A stretch of 64,000 nucleotides of DNA from Pollutiaquabacter sp046052345 (GTDB lineage Bacteria; Bacteroidota; Bacteroidia; AKYH767-A; 2013-40CM-41-45): assembly GCA_046052345.1 (NCBI GenBank), contig JBJOMN010000007.1:124001-188000 (forward strand), given 5' to 3'. Both the position numbers and the translations under genes were made by a program. Positions 51,421 to 60,398 of the stretch are shown here, piece by piece (position 1 is the first letter of the stretch; each line of letters begins with the position of its first letter). The notes beneath the pieces are model-generated. The model saw only the letters and a program-made list of their open reading frames with translations, had not been told where the DNA came from and ran no database searches.

Positions 51421-52538
51421 GACGCTTTCCTTTTTTGAAGTCGCCATCCCACTCCCCACTCGATGAAGTCCGCACGTGCATAGTGCGTCTTGAGATTGGT
51501 GCACAGGAAAAGCCGTTTGAAGTGATACTGCAGGGTGACACGATGGTATACGGCGCCATCTTCTTTGTACAAGGAATACGGATAGTATCCTAGGTTGAAC
51601 CCGATTGCCAGATCGCCGATCGGCATCGACCAGCTGCCGTAGATACCCGGCCGGAAGTCCGAGGATGATTTACGTACTCCGTTCAGCCGTTCATACCGTA
51701 CCGATACTGAACCGTCGTAAAAGAAGTCCGCTCCCAACCCGAACCGGCTTCTGCCCGCCCCGGGGAAGACGTGCTGGACGTTGAAGGTTCCCGCGGCGTA
51801 TTTCGGTCCCAGGGCAGGATAGGTTTCTTTGACGGCACCGGCGATGTATACCTGCCAGTAGCGGTCGTGCGGTGAAGGCGATGAACCGGAGCAGTCGGCG
51901 GTTCGTTCCTCGCCGATGAATTTCCGGTATCCGATATTCACCTTCGGGAAGTTCACTCCCAGATTTGGCATTTTTACGCTGCCGTTGGAAAAGTGGGTCA
52001 ATCCGATACCGGCTTCCCAGCCGCTTCGTGGGCCCAAACGGCCACGGTATTGAACATCGAGGTGTAACACCCCGTTGAGGTGCGATCCTACGGCGGCATT
52101 CTTGTAATTATCTACCGGGTCGAACGTGTTCGTCACATAGCCGATACCCAATCCGTATCGGAACCACCAGGAGCGGTCCTTGCATCCTGCCAAGGGAAAA
52201 TCGACAAACGGATACAGCGCGACCGCCGTACCCAGTTTTTGTGTGCCCGGGCGGATGACCTCCAGCTGCACTCCTTTTTCCGGAAGACGGAATTGCTGCT
52301 CCCAGGGATTCTTGCCGTCAGGAAGACGGAACAAGGAAAACTCTGCAGAACCCAGATGCGCTTCCTGCAAAGGCATCAGGGCTTCCCTGTGCGCGATGAG
52401 AAACCCGTAGGATATCCGGCCGCTCACTCCCCAAGTGCCCGGAAGCCTGACTTCATCCCCGGCGTAAACGGTCACAACCAGGAATAGCTGCAGTGCCTGC
52501 AGCATCATGGCTCGTCTTAGCGAGAGGAAAGCGTTCAT
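51417..52538 (-). CDS. PagL-like lipid A 3-O-deacylase (acyloxyacyl hydrolase family)
   Basis: A 373-residue outer-membrane barrel with a signal peptide (LQALQLFLVVTVYAG). GIGLTHFSNGSVKMPNLGVN holds His182 and Ser184, equivalent to the catalytic His126 and Ser128 of Pseudomonas PagL. The position of its Glu140 appears to be Asn196, so the third catalytic residue may differ. The barrel is longer than PagL itself, as is common in Bacteroidota members. Expected to trim an acyl chain from lipid A in the outer leaflet. Its start overlaps the M1 peptidase stop and its stop overlaps the GIN lipoprotein start (ATGA both times). Confidence 0.82.
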   Translation of the reverse strand: MNAFLSLRRAMMLQALQLFLVVTVYAGDEVRLPGTWGVSGRISYGFLIAHREALMPLQEAHLGSAEFSLFRLPDGKNPWEQQFRLPEKGVQLEVIRPGTQKLGTAVALYPFVDFPLAGCKDRSWWFRYGLGIGYVTNTFDPVDNYKNAAVGSHLNGVLHLDVQYRGRLGPRSGWEAGIGLTHFSNGSVKMPNLGVNFPKVNIGYRKFIGEERTADCSGSSPSPHDRYWQVYIAGAVKETYPALGPKYAAGTFNVQHVFPGAGRSRFGLGADFFYDGSVSVRYERLNGVRKSSSDFRPGIYGSWSMPIGDLAIGFNLGYYPYSLYKEDGAVYHRVTLQYHFKRLFLCTNLKTHYARADFIEWGVGWRLQKRKAS

Positions 52539-55105
52539 TTTTCTTTCTGCTGACGGTCGAACCGGTCAAGGACATCTTGTATCGATTTTCTGGTTGCCGC
52601 TGTGCGGTCGAATGCGGCTGAGGCCACCGGATCATCCGTTTTCTTGTCTTTGAGTCCGTTCATCCTTTCTTCCAGCACACGGTCCAGACTGCGAAGTTCA
52701 GCAATGGCGCCGGAACGTGCGAATCGCTGCGGCGTGAACTCGCAATATTCCACCAGCCGCCGTACTCCGGTTTCCAGGATGCTGTCCGGCTGATTCCGGA
52801 GATATTTGCCATACGATCGAATGACATTGATGCGGTACCAGCTTTTGGATTTTCGCATGGCCCTGCCGTAGAAGTCGGAACGGTCGGCTGCGGTATCTTT
52901 TTCATAGTATTCCGCGAGGGCGGCAAGTACCGCACCTCCTGAATCCGCCTCCATGGCAGTCGCCAGTTCCGGAGCCGCAGAGGGATCCTTGTCGGCGATT
53001 ATCCCGAAAGCAGAGGCGGCCACCTCGTAGGAGCTGTCTTTGACGGCGTTCCATACTCCATCCTTGTAGACGGCGTAACTGTAGTTCTTCTTGAGGGATT
53101 TCAGAGCGGATTTTCTTACATCGGCGATCTTGTCGCCCTGTGTCATGGATAGCAGCTTTTTCAGCATGACCGAACTGTCTTGTTTCACCAGTCCTGAACA
53201 GTTTTCAAGCACTGTCATCCGTATTTCGGGGTGTCGGTCGTCCAACGCCGTCATCAGGACGGTCGCGTCCGGGCTTTCCGGCTTGTATTCTTTCGACAAC
53301 GTGCGCACAGCCTCGTACCGGTCCAGGTAAAGCGGCGCATGCAGGTATTGGTAGCGCCACTCTTCACGCGTATGATCGTCTTTCTTCGTGCACAACAGCG
53401 CTTTGTCCGCGTCGACATTCACCAGCATCGGTTTCTGAGGGCACGTGAATGAGAACTCTTCCTTTTTATCGTTGACGATGATTTTCTCGTGCATCACTGA
53501 ATCCTCCAGGTAGATGTCCACTTTGATCGGAAGCCTGTATACGGGATTGTCCTTCGGGTTCTGCGTCTGTTCGATGCGTACCACCTGCGTGCTGCTGGAA
53601 TCACGCCATTCGTAACTGATCCGCAGTGAGGGGTGGCCTCCGGTCAGGAACCACTGTTCGAAGAATTCGTTCATATCACGCCCCGTGACTTTCTCGAAGG
53701 CCATCCGCAGGTCATGAACCTCGGCTGTGCCGAAGGCATGTGTGTGCAGATAGTAGGCAAGCGATTCGAAGAAAGCACTGTCGCCGATCTCCTTCCGAAG
53801 CATATGGAGTACACGTCCGCCTTTGTTGTAGGAGATGGCATCGTACAGTTCCTCGGCGTCGGTATAATGGAAGCGGACCAGCGGTTCATCGATGGTTTTA
53901 GCCTGTGAAAGATATCCCCCGAGATCCGATTGCTGGGCCCTGTCCGCATCTTCCCGTCCGTACCGGTGCTCCCGCCAGAGGTATTCACTGTAATTCGCAA
54001 ATCCTTCGTTAAGCGTGATGTTGCTCCACGATTCGCACGTCACCAGGTCGCCGAACCAATGATGAAACAGTTCGTGAGAGATGTAATCCGTGTAATCTCC
54101 GTCAAGCATCTCCCGAGGGTCCTGCTGCATGTTGGTGCCGTGGATTACAGCCGTAGTGTTCTCCATGGCTCCCGAAACATAATCGTGTACCACCACTTGC
54201 GCGTATTTCTCCCAAGGATAATCTGTCTTGAGCAACCGGGAGAAATACGCTATCATATCGGAAGTCTCACCGAAGATCTTTCGAGCGTATTTCTCGTAGG
54301 GGGCATCCACATAGTAGCTGACTTCCTTTCCGCGCCATTCGTCCCTGACGACTTTGAAAGGGCCGACGGCGATCATGGTCAGGTAGGGCGCGGCCGGTAG
54401 CGTCTGGCGCCAGTGGTCTGTCCGGGTTCCGTCACCGTTCATTCGCTGCTCAGTCAATAAACCGTTGGAGACGGTAACGAGAAATGAATCCACGGTCAGA
54501 CGGATGTCCTGTGTCATCTTCTGGGCGGGCGATTCGATGGTGGGAAACCAGGCAGAGTTGGCTTCCGTTTCGCCTTGCGTCCAAAGTTCCTTGGGTTTAT
54601 CGGGATTTTTTCCGTCGGCATTGATGAAGTACAGTCCTTTGTCCTGCTGGATCGCAAGACTGCCGCCGGTTTTACGCTCATCAGGTTTGGAAATATACCG
54701 GATGAGGATTGTCAATGTATCGGTCCGCTGCAGAGGTGTCGCAAGCCGTATGTGCAACTTCTTTCCGTCATAGCGGTAGGGCACCGAATCCTGTCGGCCC
54801 CCGGCCTTTTCAAGTCCGACGGAACGGATCTCCATTCCTTTGGCATCCAACGTCACGGAATCGACAGCCGTAAAATGCGCTTTCACCTTGATCGAGGCCT
54901 CGCCGTACATCCATTTTTTTTCCCAGTCGGGCCTAAGGTCAAGCGACGTGTGGATGAGGTCGACAGGCTGTTCGTAGGTTGCGCGGTATTCACGGGCCAC
55001 ACCGGGGGCGGAGCCTTCCTCCACAGGTGCTTTGACTGCAGGAGGGGACACGGTTCTGCAAGCGGTCAGTAAGAGCAGGAAAGAGAGGAAGGGCGATCTT
55101 TTCAC
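52535..55105 (-). CDS. M1-family aminopeptidase lipoprotein
   Basis: An 856-residue zinc metallopeptidase. The GTG at 55103-55105 is used because it gives a lipoprotein signal peptide (KRSPFLSFLLLLTAC); the longer open frame would cross the promoter. The N-terminal beta domain leads to the catalytic domain with SGAMENTT (about residue 311) and HELFHHWFGDLV, in which zinc ligands are His344, His348 and Glu367 (LNEGFANY). After the catalytic part come HEAT-like helical repeats (HPEIRMTVLENCSGL, ADVRKSALKSLKKN). Probably removes N-terminal residues from peptides in the periplasm or at the surface. First gene of a three-gene overlapping operon with PagL-like and GIN-domain genes. Confidence 0.9.
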   Translation of the reverse strand: MKRSPFLSFLLLLTACRTVSPPAVKAPVEEGSAPGVAREYRATYEQPVDLIHTSLDLRPDWEKKWMYGEASIKVKAHFTAVDSVTLDAKGMEIRSVGLEKAGGRQDSVPYRYDGKKLHIRLATPLQRTDTLTILIRYISKPDERKTGGSLAIQQDKGLYFINADGKNPDKPKELWTQGETEANSAWFPTIESPAQKMTQDIRLTVDSFLVTVSNGLLTEQRMNGDGTRTDHWRQTLPAAPYLTMIAVGPFKVVRDEWRGKEVSYYVDAPYEKYARKIFGETSDMIAYFSRLLKTDYPWEKYAQVVVHDYVSGAMENTTAVIHGTNMQQDPREMLDGDYTDYISHELFHHWFGDLVTCESWSNITLNEGFANYSEYLWREHRYGREDADRAQQSDLGGYLSQAKTIDEPLVRFHYTDAEELYDAISYNKGGRVLHMLRKEIGDSAFFESLAYYLHTHAFGTAEVHDLRMAFEKVTGRDMNEFFEQWFLTGGHPSLRISYEWRDSSSTQVVRIEQTQNPKDNPVYRLPIKVDIYLEDSVMHEKIIVNDKKEEFSFTCPQKPMLVNVDADKALLCTKKDDHTREEWRYQYLHAPLYLDRYEAVRTLSKEYKPESPDATVLMTALDDRHPEIRMTVLENCSGLVKQDSSVMLKKLLSMTQGDKIADVRKSALKSLKKNYSYAVYKDGVWNAVKDSSYEVAASAFGIIADKDPSAAPELATAMEADSGGAVLAALAEYYEKDTAADRSDFYGRAMRKSKSWYRINVIRSYGKYLRNQPDSILETGVRRLVEYCEFTPQRFARSGAIAELRSLDRVLEERMNGLKDKKTDDPVASAAFDRTAATRKSIQDVLDRFDRQQKEK

Positions 55106-55124
55106 AGGGCAGTAAGCTTTCCTC

Positions 55125-55155
55125 CAAAGATAGTTGCAGGATAGAGGCGTCCGAA
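55125..55155 (-). promoter_or_regulatory. Putative promoter TTCG-N19-TATCTTTG (M1 peptidase operon)
   Basis: On the minus strand TATCTTTG (55132 down to 55125) matches TAnnTTTG exactly and TTCG (55155-55152) lies 19 bases upstream with one mismatch to TTTG. Transcription would start about 15 bases before the GTG. Confidence 0.65.
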
Positions 55156-55177
55156 GGTTTAAGTAGCCGCTTTTTCC

Positions 55178-55185
55178 TATTTTTG
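55178..55185 (+). promoter_or_regulatory. Putative -7 promoter box TATTTTTG (biotin carrier gene)
   Basis: Exact TAnnTTTG match eight bases before the ATG at 55194, back to back with the divergent promoter of the peptidase operon. Confidence 0.55.
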
Positions 55186-55193
55186 TTGAAACT

Positions 55194-55691
55194 ATGTACA
55201 AGGTCACCATCAATAACCGACAATTCAACGTCGACCTCGAGCATTCACCTGCCCAAGTGGAGGGCAAACCCTTCGTGGCCGATTTGGTCGAGTTTAAAAA
55301 AGGCCGTTTTCATTTGTTGCGGGACAATCGCTCCTATACCGCTGAAATCATACAGGCGAATATGGAGGAGAAGACCTTCGTGATCAAGGTGGACAATGCG
55401 GTTTTCTCCCTCTCCGTCAGCGACCGTTTCGATGCCTTGCTCAAGGAGATGGGAATAGACGGTACGGCCGCCCAGAAGGTGAACGATCTCAAGGCTCCCA
55501 TGCCAGGCCTTGTGTTGAATGTCATGGTGCAGGAAGGTCAGCCTATCTCGAAAGGGGAGCCCATCTTGGTGCTTGAGGCCATGAAGATGGAAAACATCAT
55601 CAAAGCGCCTGCCGACGGCAAAGTCAGGAAGGTGACTGTCTCAAAGGGGGACAAAGTGGAGAAGAACCAGGTGATGATCACTTTGGGTTGA
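55194..55691 (+). CDS. Biotin/lipoyl-attachment carrier protein (acyl-CoA carboxylase BCCP type)
   Basis: A 165-residue protein. The C-terminal biotinyl domain (residues about 98-165: PMPGLVLNVMVQEGQPISKGE, VLEAMKMENIIKAPADGKV, GDKVEKNQVMITL) has Lys131 in EAMKM as the biotin site. The N-terminal about 85 residues (YKVTINNRQFNVDLE, ADLVEFKKGRFHLLRDN, VIKVDNAVFSLSVSDRF) are the beta-rich extension usual in Bacteroidota acyl-CoA (propionyl-CoA type) carboxylase carriers. No carboxylase or transferase subunit is next to it, so partners must be elsewhere. Confidence 0.9.
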   Translation: MYKVTINNRQFNVDLEHSPAQVEGKPFVADLVEFKKGRFHLLRDNRSYTAEIIQANMEEKTFVIKVDNAVFSLSVSDRFDALLKEMGIDGTAAQKVNDLKAPMPGLVLNVMVQEGQPISKGEPILVLEAMKMENIIKAPADGKVRKVTVSKGDKVEKNQVMITLG

Positions 55692-55788
55692 TATCCTCAT
55701 GAAGCGTGTTTAAATTCACATTCCGGCTGCCTGCTCCTCCGGCAAATATCCGGGTATGTTTACGGGGATAATGTCATAAACTTGTCCT

Positions 55789-58569
55789 ATGCGAAAAGCC
55801 TTTCTGCTTCTCCTTCTGCTGGTCGCGACTTCGGCTCTTCGCGGCCAATCCATCACCGGCGTCATTCGTGATGAAAAAACGGGCGAGACAGTGATCGGTG
55901 CGGCAGTGCTGATCAAGGGTACTCCTTCAGGTGTGGTCACGGATATGGACGGGAAGTTCAGCCTGACGACTACATTACCTCCTCCGCAGGTGCTGGTGGT
56001 GAAATTCGTAGGCTACGAATCCCGGGAAATCTCGGTCGCTGATTATGGCCGGCCGCTAACCATACGTATCCGCGCACAGGTCCAGAACATACGCGATATC
56101 GAAATCTCCGGCAGCCGCATCTCCGAAAAGCAGAAAGAGGCCCCGCTCACCGTAGAGTCCATGGATGTACTGGCGATAAAGGAGTGTCCGCAGGTCTCTT
56201 TTTACGAAGCCTTAGGCTCTCTCAAGGGCGTGGACCTTACCAGTGCCTCCCTGGGTTTTACCATCGTGAATACGCGCGGCTTCAACAGCACTTCGCCGGT
56301 CCGGTCGCTGCAGATCATCGACGGTGTGGACAACCAGTCTCCGGGCCTCAACTTCTCTCTGGGCAATTTCCTGGGTTCACCCGAGCTCGATGTGCTGAAG
56401 GTGGACATGATCGCAGGAGCCAGTTCCGCTTATTACGGCCCTAACGCCTTCAACGGTGTCATAAGCATGACTACCCGCAGCCCGTTCTTCAAACCCGGTC
56501 TCGAGGTGTCCGTGAAGTCAGGGGAGCGGGGACTGCTGGAAGGAGCCATACGCTGGTCGCAGGCGTTCAAGGATAAAGACGGTAAGGACCGGTTCGCTTA
56601 CAAGCTGAATGCTTTTTATATGCGTGCAGAGGATTGGGAAGCCGATAATCTCGCCGCTACGCCGCAGTCGAAAAGCGGCATCGATAATCCGGGAGGATAC
56701 GATGCGGTCAATCGTTACGGCGACGAATACAATACCTTCAGTGACGCCTCTGCGACTCCGTACCGTAGCCCGGGTCTTGGCATTTATTACCGGACCGGAT
56801 ACCGTGAGAAGGATATCGTAGACTACGGCACCAAAAACCTCAAGCTCAATGCCGCTTTCCATTACAAGATCGCCAAGACGGAACTGATATATTCTTCCAG
56901 CTACGGTAGCGGAACGACGGTGTATCAGGGCGACAACCGTTACTCGCTCCGGAACATCTCCTTTTACCAGAACCGGATCGAGTGGCGACAGGAGGACCGG
57001 TTCTTCGTGCGCGTTTACTCCACACATGAGAATTCGGGTGACAGCTACGACGCTTTTCTGACTGCTTTGCTGCTGCAGAGAGCCGCCAAGGACGACCAGA
57101 CATGGTCGCAGGATTACAGTAATCGTTGGAACACCACGTATTCGAGTTCGATCCGCGCCTTTCCGGGGTTTCCGCAGCCCTCCCAATATCCCGTGTATAC
57201 GGATTACCTCAACGCCATCAACCCGTTCCTGTATGAGAATTATCCGGAGGAGATGCAAACGTATCATGCAGCCGTACGGGATTATGCAGACAACACCGTT
57301 ACAGCTTCCGGTCAATTCCCCCGCTTTGAACCGGGGACAGCTGCCTTCGATTCCGCTTTCCGGGCCATTACCACTACCATCTACGATTACAGATCTTCAA
57401 GTCCCGGCTCAGGATTGTACGACCGTTCCGCACTCTATCATGCGCACGGCGAGTACCGATTCAAGCCTCGGTTCGCAGAAATCATCCTTGGCGCCAACGG
57501 AAGAATGTATGCTCCGGATTCCAAGGGGACCATTTTCCGTGACACCGGCGATGTCGTCATACGCAACCGCGAATTCGGCGTCTACGCAGGTCTTGAGAAA
57601 CGTCTTGTGGACGACAAGCTCAAATTGAATCTCACCGCACGGCTGGACAAGAACGAGAATTTCGATTACCTGGTTTCTCCGGCGCTGAGCGCCGTCTATA
57701 CGATCAATCCCGGACAGATCCTCCGCGCTTCGATGTCGTCGGCCATCCGTAATCCGACGCTCACCGACCAGTATCTGTTCTATCAGGTCGGCAGGGCTGT
57801 ACTGCTCGGCAATCTTTCGGGGTTTGAAAATCTTGTTACGATCGAAAGCATGCTCAATGCTTTCAACACTCAGGATCCGGACACCTTGGAGTATTTCAAT
57901 GTGAAACCCATCCGCCCGGAGGCGGTGAAGACCGTCGAGCTGGGCTACAGGGCCACCTTCTCCGACAAAGTGTATATGGACCTTGTCGCCTATCACAGCT
58001 GGTACCGGAATTTCATCGGGTATAAGATCGGAGCGGATGTGTCGTATGAGCCCGCCGCCGGATTGTTCTACCTCAACAATATCTACCGAGTGGCCACCAA
58101 TTCGATGGACATGGTGACCACCCGTGGCGTGTCCGTGGGGATGAATTATTTCCTCGGCAGGTTCTATACCTTGACCGGCAATTACTCCTATAACCTCCTC
58201 GACCGGCGCAATTCCTCCGATCCTCTGATACCTGCTTTCAACACGCCGGAGAATAAATTCAACCTTGGTATCGGCGGCCGCGACATGGATGTTACGCTAT
58301 TCAATAAGCTGCATATTCGTAACACCGGATTCAATATCAATTACAAATGGATCCAGGGGTTTCAATACGAGGGTTCGCCGCAGTTCACCGGGTATGTGCC
58401 CTCCTACAGCCTGTTGGATGCCCAGGTGAGTTACAAGCAGCCCCAATGGCACAGTACATTCAAGCTGGGAGCGTCCAATTTATTGGACAACCGTGTTTTC
58501 ACCGTTTATGGAGGTCCGACGGTGGGTCGTCTGGCTTACTTTTCGGTGCTGGTGGAGCTTCCCCGATGA
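55789..58569 (+). CDS. TonB-dependent outer-membrane receptor
   Basis: A 926-residue receptor with signal peptide (LLLLLLVATSALRGQ), CarboxypepD-regulatory domain (ITGVIRDEKTGETVIGAAVLIKG, GKFSLTT), plug (ISGSRISEKQKEAPLTVESMD, IVNTRGFNSTSPVRSLQIIDGVDNQSPGLNF, VDMIAGASSAYYGPNAFNGVISM) and a large barrel. The plug's IIDGVDNQSPG segment and long extracellular loops fit a receptor for a sizeable ligand, but no SusD partner is present. TAAACTTG, one mismatch from the -7 consensus, ends four bases before the ATG. The T9SS hydrolase pair follows under separate promoters. Confidence 0.9.
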   Translation: MRKAFLLLLLLVATSALRGQSITGVIRDEKTGETVIGAAVLIKGTPSGVVTDMDGKFSLTTTLPPPQVLVVKFVGYESREISVADYGRPLTIRIRAQVQNIRDIEISGSRISEKQKEAPLTVESMDVLAIKECPQVSFYEALGSLKGVDLTSASLGFTIVNTRGFNSTSPVRSLQIIDGVDNQSPGLNFSLGNFLGSPELDVLKVDMIAGASSAYYGPNAFNGVISMTTRSPFFKPGLEVSVKSGERGLLEGAIRWSQAFKDKDGKDRFAYKLNAFYMRAEDWEADNLAATPQSKSGIDNPGGYDAVNRYGDEYNTFSDASATPYRSPGLGIYYRTGYREKDIVDYGTKNLKLNAAFHYKIAKTELIYSSSYGSGTTVYQGDNRYSLRNISFYQNRIEWRQEDRFFVRVYSTHENSGDSYDAFLTALLLQRAAKDDQTWSQDYSNRWNTTYSSSIRAFPGFPQPSQYPVYTDYLNAINPFLYENYPEEMQTYHAAVRDYADNTVTASGQFPRFEPGTAAFDSAFRAITTTIYDYRSSSPGSGLYDRSALYHAHGEYRFKPRFAEIILGANGRMYAPDSKGTIFRDTGDVVIRNREFGVYAGLEKRLVDDKLKLNLTARLDKNENFDYLVSPALSAVYTINPGQILRASMSSAIRNPTLTDQYLFYQVGRAVLLGNLSGFENLVTIESMLNAFNTQDPDTLEYFNVKPIRPEAVKTVELGYRATFSDKVYMDLVAYHSWYRNFIGYKIGADVSYEPAAGLFYLNNIYRVATNSMDMVTTRGVSVGMNYFLGRFYTLTGNYSYNLLDRRNSSDPLIPAFNTPENKFNLGIGGRDMDVTLFNKLHIRNTGFNINYKWIQGFQYEGSPQFTGYVPSYSLLDAQVSYKQPQWHSTFKLGASNLLDNRVFTVYGGPTVGRLAYFSVLVELPR

Positions 58570-58627
58570 CGGTTCATTCGCACCCCTTTTTGTTGAATAA
58601 CTGCCATTAATAAGGTGTTGAGGCCGT

Positions 58628-58656
58628 TTTGAGTGCCTGTTTTTTCAGTAGGTTTG
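58628..58656 (+). promoter_or_regulatory. Putative promoter TTTG-N17-TAGGTTTG
   Basis: TTTG at 58628-58631 and an exact -7 box TAGGTTTG at 58649-58656, with 17 bases between them, two shorter than usual. It lies 19 bases before the ATG of the first hydrolase-like gene. Confidence 0.6.
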
Positions 58657-58675
58657 TGAGTAAACAGACTACACC

Positions 58676-60250
58676 ATGAGAAAACCAGTACTCTTGTTAT
58701 TTGCAGCGCTCTTAATGCAATGCTATGCGCAGGTGGCAAACGCCCAGCGTTACCTCAACGAGGTCTTCACCTCGGTCCAGGTGACTTCAAACGTCACTTA
58801 CGGACAGAATATTTCAGTCCTTCTTGCACAGCAGGGACTGATCGATACGATAGACCTCAAGGCCGACATCTACGAACCGGTCGGTGATACGCTGACGCAC
58901 CGCCCGACGGTCATCATGATCCACACGGGAAGTTTCCTTCCGATCTTCTACAACGGCCAGCCGACCGGAATCAAGACCGACAGCGCTATCGTGGAGATGT
59001 GCCGTCAGTTCGCACGTCGCGGGTACACCGCTGTCTCGATGGACTACCGATTGGGCTGGAATCCACAGGCCATCGGACCTGCCGGTCAAGACATACGTAC
59101 CGGCACCTTGCTGCAGGCGGTCTATCGTGCCTTGCAGGATGCCAAGGCTTGTGTCCGCTTCTTCCGTAATGACGCATTGACAGCCAATCAGTACCATGTG
59201 GACGAGCAGAACATCATCCTGGGTGGAATGGGTTCCGGAGGATATGTCGCCATGGCCTATCCCACCCTGAATAATCCGGCTCAGATCAACCTGCCGAAAT
59301 TCCTGGCTGCTACCACCAACCCCGCGTACGGTTTCACTGCCGGTGCTTCCTATGTGAACCAGGCCATCTGGGGCGATTATGACGGATATGGGGGCACCCC
59401 GGGTTTCAATGTACCCTCCAATACGCCCGGCGTCAGCAACGAAGTTTCCTTCGTCTTCAACATGGGCGGTGCATTGGGCGACAGCAGCTGGCTTCAGGCC
59501 GGCCCGAATGTCCCGCTGGTCGCCTTCCACGTGGTGAACGATCCGTACGCTCCTTTCAAGGACGGCCCTGTCATCGTTCCTACCACCGGTGATTTCGTGG
59601 TGGACGTCAGTGGCAGCTGGCGCGCCGTCCGTATCGCCGATTCTCTGGGCAATAACGCCTGCTTCGCTTCACAGGGCTTCAACGATCCCTACACGGTGCG
59701 AGCCAACCAGATCAACGACGGTTACGAGGGGCTTTTTCCTTTCGAACTGTCTGATCCTCCCGGACCTGCACCGGGTCAGGCCGGCCCTTGGGATTACTAC
59801 GATTCCACGACGGTGTATCTTACCTGCATGTTCGGTCTTGGTTTCACACAAGGACGTACGGACACCCTTTGGTACAATTCCTTTGCTACCAATCCGGACA
59901 TGAGCCAAAGCAAGTCGCTTGCGTACATCGATACTGTCATGAATTACCTGAATCCGAGGGTTTGGAGCTGCATGACCATGGTCGGCATCTCCGAATATGA
60001 CCTGCTGGACAAGGCGTTGTCCGTCTTCCCGAATCCGGCCTCCGGCTATGTTACGGTGAAAATGGATGACGCTTCCAATCCCATCCGTTTCATTCACCTG
60101 TACGATCTCACCGGTCGCAAGGTGCGCTCCCTTGACGGTCTGAACGCCCTTGAGACCCGTATCGACCTTGGCGAACTTTCGCCCGGAAGCTATCTGTTGA
60201 GGGCCGGCTTCGACGGCGGAGAAGTCAGCCGTAAGATATCGGTACAGTAA
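58676..60250 (+). CDS. Catalytically degenerate alpha/beta-hydrolase paralogue with T9SS sorting domain
   Basis: A 524-residue secreted protein (signal peptide LLLFAALLMQCYAQVANAQ). It is a paralogue of the next gene: shared stretches include QVTSNVTYGQNI, DIYEPVGDTL, FARRGYTAVSMDYRLG and AVYRALQDAKACVRFFRND. The active site is altered: the oxyanion-hole HGG is HTG (83-85), the nucleophile-elbow serine aligns with Gly186 in GGMGSGG, and no histidine stands where the paralogue has GAGHVPY. An inserted region (about 235-400) is larger than in the paralogue. The end (VFPNPASGYVTVKM, LYDLTGRKVRSL, LSPGSYLLRAG, SRKISVQ) is a T9SS domain. Probably non-catalytic; a binding role is an inference. Confidence 0.82.
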   Translation: MRKPVLLLFAALLMQCYAQVANAQRYLNEVFTSVQVTSNVTYGQNISVLLAQQGLIDTIDLKADIYEPVGDTLTHRPTVIMIHTGSFLPIFYNGQPTGIKTDSAIVEMCRQFARRGYTAVSMDYRLGWNPQAIGPAGQDIRTGTLLQAVYRALQDAKACVRFFRNDALTANQYHVDEQNIILGGMGSGGYVAMAYPTLNNPAQINLPKFLAATTNPAYGFTAGASYVNQAIWGDYDGYGGTPGFNVPSNTPGVSNEVSFVFNMGGALGDSSWLQAGPNVPLVAFHVVNDPYAPFKDGPVIVPTTGDFVVDVSGSWRAVRIADSLGNNACFASQGFNDPYTVRANQINDGYEGLFPFELSDPPGPAPGQAGPWDYYDSTTVYLTCMFGLGFTQGRTDTLWYNSFATNPDMSQSKSLAYIDTVMNYLNPRVWSCMTMVGISEYDLLDKALSVFPNPASGYVTVKMDDASNPIRFIHLYDLTGRKVRSLDGLNALETRIDLGELSPGSYLLRAGFDGGEVSRKISVQ

Positions 60251-60272
60251 TCCAAGATATCCTCTTATTTCC

Positions 60273-60307
60273 AGCGTCCTGCCCTGTGGGTGGGACGCTT
60301 TTTTTTA
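60273..60307 (+). terminator. Rho-independent terminator between the hydrolase paralogues
   Basis: A 7-bp stem AGCGTCC/GGACGCT with a 13-base loop, followed by eight T residues. Confidence 0.85.
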
Positions 60308-60398
60308 GGCGGTTTTGCGCAAAGGATTATATTTGTGCTGGAGCGACCGACACGGCCAATGATGCCTGTAGCGTCCTCCTGATGCTAAAATCCAACCT

